A stretch of DNA of 22,412 bases from Flavobacteriales bacterium UBA4474 (lineage in GTDB: Bacteria > Bacteroidota > Bacteroidia > Flavobacteriales_D > Sanyastnellaceae): the NCBI GenBank assembly GCA_002389295.1, contig DGOE01000143.1:30512-52923 (forward strand). The letters run 5' to 3'. Position 1 is the first letter of the stretch, and each line of letters opens with the position of its first letter. The translations under genes were made by a program, and so were the position numbers. The notes under the pieces were generated by a model. That model searched no databases. It worked only from the letters and a program-made list of their open reading frames with translations, and was not told the origin of the DNA. This document shows, in pieces, positions 1 through 6,770 of this stretch.

Positions 1-873
1 GAGGCTACCCTGTCCGGGGAGGCTGTGGTGCTCGCCACGGGCCATGGTGCCCGGGATGTTTTCGAGTGGATGCACGCCGGGGATTTTCAAATCGAGCGCA
101 AGCCTTTTGCCCTCGGCGTCCGGGTAGAGCATCCGCAAGACTGGGTGGATGGTCGCCAATACCGCCTGCAGAAGGGACAAGGGGCCGAACACCTGGGATT
201 GCCGGCAGCGGCCTACTCCTTGGTCACGCAAACCGATGATGGCGGCGTTTTTTCATTCTGCATGTGTCCAGGAGGCGTCATTGCCCCTTGCGCCACTGAG
301 GATGGAGAAATAGTAACCAACGGCTGGAGTCCCTCCAAAAGGAACAACCCTTGGGCCAACAGCGGCATCGTGACAACGGTGAGTGCATCCGACCTCGATG
401 CGCTGGGCTATACCGGGCCTCTCGGGGCATTGGAATTCCAGCGTTCGGTAGAACGCGCGTGTCACGCCGCGGCGGATGGGGGACAGTGCGCCCCTGCCCA
501 GCGCCTGGTTGACTTTGTGGCGCGCAGGCCCTCGCGGTCTTTGCCCGATTGCAGCTATCTCGGTGGACTGAAACCAGTAGACCTCACGGCTTTGTTGCCG
601 GATTTTGTGACGAAGCGGTTGATCGAAGGCTTGCGCGAATTCGACCGAAAAATGCCCGGATATCTACATCCCGATGCCATCGTCGTCGCGCCTGAGAGCA
701 GGACGTCGAGCCCCGTCAGGATGCCGCGAAACCGCGAAACACTCGAGCTCGAGGGCACCCCAGGGCTTTATCCCTGTGGCGAAGGCGCAGGCTATGCAGG
801 GGGCATCGTATCCGCCGCTGTGGATGGCATGCGGGTAGCGGACGCTGTGGCCCGTCGCGTCAGTCCTGTCTAA
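1..873 (+). CDS. FAD-dependent dehydrogenase, COG2509 type (5' end missing)
   Basis: The frame is open from base 1, so the gene enters from the left edge and only about 290 C-terminal residues are visible. The N-terminal FAD-binding fingerprint lies outside the window. What remains fits the uncharacterised COG2509 FAD-dependent dehydrogenases: a V-L-A-T-G-H-G stretch at the start, a central FCMCPGG segment (about 256-285) followed by VTNG and a W-A-N-S-G motif, and a C-terminal CGEGAGYAGGIVSAAVDG segment (about 775-828), which in this fold contacts the flavin. It is probably a cytoplasmic flavoprotein whose substrate is not established. The stop at 871-873 lies inside the last codons of the convergent gene at 860-2842, leaving no room for a conventional terminator. 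Family confidence is good; physiological role unknown. Confidence 0.85.
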   Translation, partial: EATLSGEAVVLATGHGARDVFEWMHAGDFQIERKPFALGVRVEHPQDWVDGRQYRLQKGQGAEHLGLPAAAYSLVTQTDDGGVFSFCMCPGGVIAPCATEDGEIVTNGWSPSKRNNPWANSGIVTTVSASDLDALGYTGPLGALEFQRSVERACHAAADGGQCAPAQRLVDFVARRPSRSLPDCSYLGGLKPVDLTALLPDFVTKRLIEGLREFDRKMPGYLHPDAIVVAPESRTSSPVRMPRNRETLELEGTPGLYPCGEGAGYAGGIVSAAVDGMRVADAVARRVSPV

Positions 874-2842
874 TCAGGATTTCGGCCTCCGAAGCGGGAA
901 CAATGCTGCCCGCCACGTCACCCACCACAAAGGCGTCCGGAAAACCGGCCGCATGGATACCTGCCAATGCACTCCGTGCCTCATCCGCGCTGACAAAACG
1001 GCCATGGAGATAACGGTGCCATCCTGTCGAACTGCGGTGTTCCACAGATCCCATGTCGAGCAAGGCATTCATGGCATCGACGCTCATGCGCGATTTCAAC
1101 GCCCCGAGTTGGACCATGAAGGTCACCTTGCTGGGGTCGAATTGGGCGCCTTGTTCCAAGCGCTCCACTTGGCTGTCGTCCAGGGGTTGAAGGACGCTGG
1201 ATGCGGCGTTGCCGTGCAGTGTGATGAAGGCTCCGCTAAACCCGAGCGCGGTCAAATTCGTCTGAAATGCCTCAGCCTCCCCGCGGGAGTCAAAGGCTGT
1301 GGAAACCACACGGGTCAGGCCATCTTCTCCCTTGAACCTCACCACTTCCATGTCCTTGAAAATGACATCAAGTGCTGCGGGGTCTGGGGTGCGGTAGGCT
1401 CCGAGTTGAACACGGAAATGCGGGTGGCCGGCAGGGGCTTCCCCTTGTTCAGAGGGCCCATGTACTTTGGGCGCCACAATGGCCGCGGTCAGTCCGGTAG
1501 AACGGATGGTTTGGGCCGCTTCATTGGCCGCTTCAGGATCCGGTCCCGTGCCCACCTTGACACCAATTTCCGTTTCCTTGATGTCACTGAATGCCATCAG
1601 AACTTGGCGCTCTGCCTGCGTCCATCCCGTTTGGGGGGCGGGCACATGGACGGCATAGGAGGTCATTTCGTCAGAGGTAACCGTCCCCCTGATGACGTCC
1701 CAATCAGCAGCGGTCAGCTCACTGATGATGGAGCCGTCGGCATTGCGTTCAATGGCCACACCTTGGGCATCGACGTCCAGATGGGGTGAATGCACTTCTT
1801 TGTCGCGGTGGTCGGCATATCCATCACCATCGGTGTCCAGGGGGCAGCCGAAGGCATCGACAGCAGCACCTTTTGTTCCCGGGCAGCGGTCGTAGAGGTT
1901 GCTCACGCCATCGCCGTCGGTGTCCATGTTGGCCAGCACGGCTGCATCTTCCATGGAGACGCCGGGCATGGAGACGGGCGCGGGCGCCTTGGCTGCGAGT
2001 TTGCCCAACCTGATTCCCAGTCCGAAGAATCCGGTGGCCAGCGCATCACCCGAAAGCAACCGGCCGCTGTTTTGATCGTCCACATTGTCAGTCAGGCCCA
2101 GCCATCCGCCAATGCCAAGGCGGGTGCGGATGCGGGGAGAAACATCCATGCGGACCCCAATCTGCGCGGGAATGGCCACTGAGCGCCCCGTTCCTCCGGG
2201 GTATGTGCCATTGGTCATGTCGCTCTCGTAGATGTAGTCACGGCGCAGGACCGTTGCATTGCCATCGTGGTCTCCCGCTTCATCGATGTCGCGGAGTGTG
2301 CCGTCTGACCAGAGGTGATAGGTTCGGCCCAAGGCATCCTTGAGGTCCCGGTTCATGACGTGGTCCACATGGGCGATGCCCACGCCGACAAAGGGCTGAA
2401 ATCCTTTGGTGATGGAGGCAAATCGAGAATGGGCATCCCTTCGGTTGCCCGCGGCATCCCACACCCAGTTGAGCATGACCGAGCCGGATTGGATTTCGGT
2501 TTGCCACCCCTTCAATGCACCGTCATCGGTCACCACAAGCGCCTTGCCGGCTTTCAATTCAATCTCCCATGGTCCTTTGAATGCCGACTGGACGGTCAAG
2601 GCATGACCATAGCCGGTGTTGCCCAAGTGGTGGGCGCCGAAAGACCGGCTGCGCTCCGTGTGCAGCGCTACAGGCCCCATTTGCCAACCGGCGTGCAGTC
2701 CGGAAACCGCGGTGCTGCCGGAATAGATGGCGCCGTTCTGGCCTTGGGCAGAGAGGGTGCTGAGCAGCACCATCGTCGCGAGCAGCAGCGCAAAACGGGT
2801 CCATCGAAGGATGGGGAGGGGCAAATAGAGACCTGAAATCAT
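860..2842 (-). CDS. Outer-membrane-type protein with TSP3 repeats and two SPOR-like domains
   Basis: The predicted protein is 660 residues. I start at 2842 because this Met directly precedes a clean signal peptide (hydrophobic core about residues 13-28, ending L-S-A-Q-G-Q). An in-frame ATG at 2878 would add 12 residues and sit 6 nt after the upstream gene. Residues about 30-290 are rich in alternating G/aromatic beta-strand segments, like an outer-membrane beta-barrel. Two calcium-binding thrombospondin type 3 motifs follow (DTDGDG at about 307 and again some 30 residues later). After a linker come two SPOR-like repeats, beginning HFRVQLGAY at about 475 and TFMVQLGAL at about 574. SPOR domains bind denuded peptidoglycan glycan, so the protein plausibly links outer membrane to cell wall as OmpA does, but with SPOR domains where OmpA_C would be. 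It probably shares a transcript with the oxidoreductase gene at 2885-4078. Confidence 0.75.
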   Translation of the reverse strand: MISGLYLPLPILRWTRFALLLATMVLLSTLSAQGQNGAIYSGSTAVSGLHAGWQMGPVALHTERSRSFGAHHLGNTGYGHALTVQSAFKGPWEIELKAGKALVVTDDGALKGWQTEIQSGSVMLNWVWDAAGNRRDAHSRFASITKGFQPFVGVGIAHVDHVMNRDLKDALGRTYHLWSDGTLRDIDEAGDHDGNATVLRRDYIYESDMTNGTYPGGTGRSVAIPAQIGVRMDVSPRIRTRLGIGGWLGLTDNVDDQNSGRLLSGDALATGFFGLGIRLGKLAAKAPAPVSMPGVSMEDAAVLANMDTDGDGVSNLYDRCPGTKGAAVDAFGCPLDTDGDGYADHRDKEVHSPHLDVDAQGVAIERNADGSIISELTAADWDVIRGTVTSDEMTSYAVHVPAPQTGWTQAERQVLMAFSDIKETEIGVKVGTGPDPEAANEAAQTIRSTGLTAAIVAPKVHGPSEQGEAPAGHPHFRVQLGAYRTPDPAALDVIFKDMEVVRFKGEDGLTRVVSTAFDSRGEAEAFQTNLTALGFSGAFITLHGNAASSVLQPLDDSQVERLEQGAQFDPSKVTFMVQLGALKSRMSVDAMNALLDMGSVEHRSSTGWHRYLHGRFVSADEARSALAGIHAAGFPDAFVVGDVAGSIVPASEAEILIRQD

Positions 2843-2884
2843 GACGTGGTATTCAGGCCCCTTACGCCAAACCGTCATGTAGGG

Positions 2885-4078
2885 TTACACGGCCGGTCCT
2901 GTTGGGGGTTCGCCGTGAAGTTGTTCCGCGAGGCTGCGCCCCAACCCACAACCGATGGCCACCCCCATTCCGCCCAACCTGACGGCGTGGTGCAGACCCG
3001 GAGCCAATGTGCCCATGATGGGGCCGCGGTCCTTCCCGACACCGAGCCAACCCGTCCAGCTGTGGGTCACCTCATCCACTGGGCCCAGCCACCTTTTTGC
3101 GTGTTCCAGCAGCAGGGTGTCCCATGCGGCCTCAGCGGATGGTGACCGCTCAGGGAGAGGGGGAAGGGCGATATCGAAATGCCGGCCTCCTCCAAACAGG
3201 ACCTGTCCCTTGGGCAGCGTGCGGAAGTACAAATAGCCGTCATCGACATGGTAGGTCCCTGGAGGCAGTGGCTTTCGGGGCGTGACAACCAGAACGCGGT
3301 TGGGGGCGGGCTCTACGTTGAGATCGGGCAAAAACTGCCGGGCAAAACCATTGGTGCAGATGGCCGTGCGCTTGCTGTGCATCTCGCCGCGCGCCGTCTG
3401 AAGTCGCCAACCCGCGCCCGGCGCGTCAGCGGGTTTGAGTCCATTCACCGCGCAGCCATGCAAACATTGTATGTCGCTGTTGTGCAGTGCCCGATGAAAT
3501 GAGGACACCATGTGACCGGTGTGCAACATGCCCTCCCAAGGCAATTGGATGGCGGCATGGGCGCCAAAATGGCGGGCCCGCTCCGCATCGGGAACCAATG
3601 CCGCAGCGCCTTGAATGCCGGGAATCCTGCTTTGCAAAGCGGCCGCCAGCAAAGGGCCGATGGCCGTATTCATGCCCTCCAAGGCATCAGCGGCCTGCTG
3701 TGCGCGTTTCCTTCCTGCCGGGGTGTCGTCAAACAGCTCCCACCCGCCTGACCATTCAAGGCCAATGGCCGTTTCTCCAAGCAGGTCAATCAATGCACAC
3801 AGGCCCTCAATCCGGCTTTGCACAAGGGATTTCCAAGCGTCATGGCCCAAGGCTTCCACATCGTCCAACCATTCGCCCGGCCCTCCAAAGCAGGCAAATC
3901 CCGCATTTCGCGTGGTGCCACCCTCACCGAGGACATCGTGCTCGACGATGCGAACGCGCTCCTGGGGCCGCAGGGCCTTGTAATGGAGCGCAGTACTCAT
4001 GCCCACAATGCCCGCGCCAATGACGGTCAAATCGGCAGGAGCGAGCAAATGTTCACTTTCCCAGTATCCTATGGGCAT
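2885..4078 (-). CDS. FAD-dependent oxidoreductase of the DAO (D-amino-acid/glycine oxidase) family
   Basis: 397 residues, the usual length for this family. The N-terminal dinucleotide-binding fingerprint GAGIVG sits at residues 21-26 after a beta strand (LTVI), and an acidic residue ends the second strand (IVEHD). A GEGGTTRNAGF segment matches the FAD-contacting G-x-S/T-x-R-N-x-G motif. The C-terminal part has DRGPIMGTL and a G-G-M-G-V-A-I-G stretch, typical of the flavin-closing region of DAO enzymes. It most likely oxidises a C-N bond of an amino acid or amine using FAD in the cytoplasm; the substrate cannot be read from sequence. The start at 4078 is favoured because the next Met (residue 27) is already inside the Rossmann fold. 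It is divergent from the gene at 4167 with 88 nt between them, and lies just upstream of the SPOR-domain gene. Confidence 0.85.
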   Translation of the reverse strand: MPIGYWESEHLLAPADLTVIGAGIVGMSTALHYKALRPQERVRIVEHDVLGEGGTTRNAGFACFGGPGEWLDDVEALGHDAWKSLVQSRIEGLCALIDLLGETAIGLEWSGGWELFDDTPAGRKRAQQAADALEGMNTAIGPLLAAALQSRIPGIQGAAALVPDAERARHFGAHAAIQLPWEGMLHTGHMVSSFHRALHNSDIQCLHGCAVNGLKPADAPGAGWRLQTARGEMHSKRTAICTNGFARQFLPDLNVEPAPNRVLVVTPRKPLPPGTYHVDDGYLYFRTLPKGQVLFGGGRHFDIALPPLPERSPSAEAAWDTLLLEHAKRWLGPVDEVTHSWTGWLGVGKDRGPIMGTLAPGLHHAVRLGGMGVAIGCGLGRSLAEQLHGEPPTGPAV

Positions 4079-4085
4079 ACTTTTG
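4057..4085 (+). promoter_or_regulatory. Candidate Bacteroidota-type promoter for the 4167-6767 gene
   Basis: TACTTTTG at 4078-4085 is an exact match to the Bacteroidota -7 consensus TAnnTTTG. A weak -33-like TTTC lies at 4057-4060, 17 nt upstream. Transcription would start near 4092, giving a leader of about 75 nt. The -7 box begins on the last base of the start codon of the divergent oxidoreductase gene (4076-4078), so the -33 region lies inside that coding sequence. The -33 element is poor, and one octamer with two free positions can occur by chance, so confidence is moderate. Confidence 0.4.
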
Positions 4086-4166
4086 CGTAAGACGGTAAGT
4101 TATACCTCCGTTCACTCGGTCGATTTTCATTACTTCGAAGGGAGGAATACACTGCAAAGAACAACA

Positions 4167-6767
4167 ATGGCCAGAATGGCTGCCTTTCTTAAAGTCACTT
4201 TTACTGCACTGGCATGCATGGCCTTGTGCGGATTGACCTCGCTATATGGTCAAGCGAGCATCGAAGTCGACGGTACGGTGCGCGAAAAGGAAAGCAACCG
4301 GAAGCTGTCTGGGGTTGAAGTCAATGTGTTGCGCGCGGGCCAGGATTACGATGCTGTTTCAACGCTTTCCAACGGGAAGTATTCACTGAGCCTGGATCAC
4401 GGGTCTGACTACGTACTTATTTTCACCTTTGACGAGCTGAGCCCGCGCAAGGTGGAATTAAACACCTCGTCGATTCCCGATGAATTTCGCGACCGGCCAT
4501 TCTACCTGACGGTCGAGATGAGCCTCTTCGAAGTGCCTCCTGGGTTTGACCAGGCCTTGCTCAATGCGCCCATTGGAAAGGTGAGCTTCGACGCCAGCAA
4601 AGAGCAATTGGCGTGGGACCTCGACTACACCGGGATGATGCAAAACCGCATCGAGGAAGAGCTCGCTTCCGCATCGGCATCGGGAGATGATGGGGCCAAT
4701 GAGGAATACGAAGAGCACATGCGAAAAGCCGAAGTTGAATTTGGCCGGGAGCGTTGGGCGCAGAGCATCAATTGGTTGGACCGGGCGCTGAATGCGTTGC
4801 CTGGCGACGCCAGGGCACTGGAAATGATCGAGGATGCCCGTCGGCGTCAGGAAGAGTCAGAAGCATTGGCCAATGTCCAACGGGACTATGATGCCAGCAT
4901 GCGCGAAGGCAAAATGGCCATGCGCAAAGAGTCTTGGTCTGAGGCGGCTGCCGCATTCAGGACGGCACTTTCGTTGCTTCCGGATGAGTCAGAGCCGGCC
5001 GAACTGCTGGCCGAAGTTGAAGCTGCTCAAGCGGGGGATGAAGCTGCAGATTCGGATGGCGCCTACGACGACGCTGTTGCCGAGGGCACTGCGGCGCTGG
5101 ATGCGGGTAACCTGGACCTTGCGCAGGCATCTTTTGAGCAGGCGACAGAACTCAAGCCATCAGAGCGGCTACCCAAGGAGAAGTTGGCGGAAATCCGCCA
5201 GTTGCGCAAGGCAGAGGAGCGGGAGGCCAATGCCATGAGCGAGCGCCTCCAGGAGTACGAAGACTTGATTGAGCAGGCCGACAGAAATTTCGACAGCCGG
5301 GACTTCGTTCGGGCCAAGTCTCTTTATGAGCAGGCCTCTGTTGTGATGCCCGATGAGGTGTATCCCAGAACGCGCGCTTTGGAAGCCAATGGCCTCATTG
5401 TCAATTTGGGCGGTGATGCTGAGCCTGAGGAGACCGCAGTCGACGCCTCGGCAGCATCGGGATTGGACAGGGAGTATGAGGACCGCATCCGAGAAGGCGA
5501 TGAGGCGTTCGATGCCGAAGATTGGGCGACGGCAAAACAGGCCTACAATGCCGCCTTGGAGATCCGGCCCGAAGAACGCTATCCGCGCAACCGACTCAAG
5601 CGCATCTCATCGATCACCGAAGGCGAGGAAGACATTTCGGGTGACTTAGAAGTGGACCGCCAAGCCATGTTGGATGAAAACGAATCCGCTGCTGCTGATG
5701 CTGCAGCGCGGGCTTTGGCACTGAAGGAAGAGCAGGACCGTCTGTTGGAGGAAGAGCGGCAGCAGACCCAGTTGTCCGAAGACCGCAAGACCGCCGATTC
5801 GAAGTCCCGCCGCGACGCCGAGCGGGACCGCAGCAGGAACTATGTTTTGGCGATGCAAGACGCGGAGGAGGACGATGCGGAAGCTTATTACAGAAATGCC
5901 CTCGCATCTGAAATCAAAGCCAGGGGACAGGCCGTCTACGCCCGGGTGGCAGAACAGCAGGATTTGGAGGAAGTGTGGTTGTCCAACAGCGACACCCGCA
6001 GGCAGTCTTCTTTTCGAGAACTGAGCCAAAGGCAAGAGGAGCAGTCTGTCAACCAATATGAATCCGCTTCCTATCGCCAGGACAGAATGGCCGATTTGGA
6101 CGCCCGTCAAGCGCGCCATGATGAGCAAACCCAGGACTGGAGCGCCAGAGGGAAGGCGGGACGCAGGGACAAGTTGATCACCTTGACCAGAAAAACCGAA
6201 GACAACCAGCGTGCCCTGTACGACCGGACCAAGCGCTATGCGGTTTTTGTGGATTCTCTAGACCGCATGCTGAGCGCATACGCCGATTTCAACCGGGACC
6301 TTCGCAAGGCTTCCATTGATACGCGCATCATGCGTTACGAAGACATCGAGCGCACCGCAGCGCGCCACCGCAAAGTGGGGGAGGGCGAGGACATTCGAAG
6401 GCTCGAACGTTGGAATGGGATCCAACGGCAAGAACGCGACGCGGAACAGGCCAAAAGCTTGGCCTCCGGGGAAGCTGCGCTGCGCTCTGCCGCTGCCTTG
6501 CGCCGCGTCCAAGAAAAAGAAAGTGGAAGTGTGCCAACATCTGAGGATTACAAGGAAGTACCGGCCATGGAGGGTATCCGACAGGGCGTCGAAGAAAGAA
6601 GCTATGAGGAAGGCAATGCCCTGATCATTGAGCGCACTGTACGCGTGGACAATGAGGTCAATGTCTACCGCAAGACGGTAGCCAAGCACGGCGTCTACTA
6701 CTTCAAGAATGACCGGTCCATCACCCGTGAAATTTGGGTGCTCGAGACCTTTGAAATTTCAGATTGA
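4167..6767 (+). CDS. Secreted CarboxypepD_reg-like, TPR-like and coiled-coil protein of unknown function
   Basis: 866 residues. I start at ATG 4167, which gives a good signal peptide (core about residues 7-22, ending L-Y-G-Q-A-S); an upstream in-frame ATG (3999) lies inside the divergent gene. A GGAGG at 4141-4145 is too far from this ATG but well spaced for an in-frame CTG at 4152. After the signal comes a beta-sandwich like the carboxypeptidase-regulatory-like domain (about 25-115: VDGTVRE, V-E-V-N-V, SNGKYSLSL). Five TPR-like helical repeats follow, starting near residues 179, 241, 300, 364 and 437, each opening Y-[ED]-[EDA] and ending around A-L-x-x-x-P-x-[ED]. Residues about 515-785 are highly charged and heptad-like, probably coiled coil. 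A compact C-terminal module (about 803-866; ERTVRVDNEV, YYFKND, EIWVLET) closes the protein. It is probably periplasmic or envelope-associated. It has no OmpA domain and no T9SS sorting domain that I can see. Confidence 0.75.
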   Translation: MARMAAFLKVTFTALACMALCGLTSLYGQASIEVDGTVREKESNRKLSGVEVNVLRAGQDYDAVSTLSNGKYSLSLDHGSDYVLIFTFDELSPRKVELNTSSIPDEFRDRPFYLTVEMSLFEVPPGFDQALLNAPIGKVSFDASKEQLAWDLDYTGMMQNRIEEELASASASGDDGANEEYEEHMRKAEVEFGRERWAQSINWLDRALNALPGDARALEMIEDARRRQEESEALANVQRDYDASMREGKMAMRKESWSEAAAAFRTALSLLPDESEPAELLAEVEAAQAGDEAADSDGAYDDAVAEGTAALDAGNLDLAQASFEQATELKPSERLPKEKLAEIRQLRKAEEREANAMSERLQEYEDLIEQADRNFDSRDFVRAKSLYEQASVVMPDEVYPRTRALEANGLIVNLGGDAEPEETAVDASAASGLDREYEDRIREGDEAFDAEDWATAKQAYNAALEIRPEERYPRNRLKRISSITEGEEDISGDLEVDRQAMLDENESAAADAAARALALKEEQDRLLEEERQQTQLSEDRKTADSKSRRDAERDRSRNYVLAMQDAEEDDAEAYYRNALASEIKARGQAVYARVAEQQDLEEVWLSNSDTRRQSSFRELSQRQEEQSVNQYESASYRQDRMADLDARQARHDEQTQDWSARGKAGRRDKLITLTRKTEDNQRALYDRTKRYAVFVDSLDRMLSAYADFNRDLRKASIDTRIMRYEDIERTAARHRKVGEGEDIRRLERWNGIQRQERDAEQAKSLASGEAALRSAAALRRVQEKESGSVPTSEDYKEVPAMEGIRQGVEERSYEEGNALIIERTVRVDNEVNVYRKTVAKHGVYYFKNDRSITREIWVLETFEISD

Positions 6768-6770
6768 GCC

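Noticed and set aside
3999..4166. Upstream extension of the repeat-protein frame to an ATG at 3999
   Set aside because: It would overlap the divergent oxidoreductase gene and bury the signal peptide. ATG 4167 gives a normal export signal.
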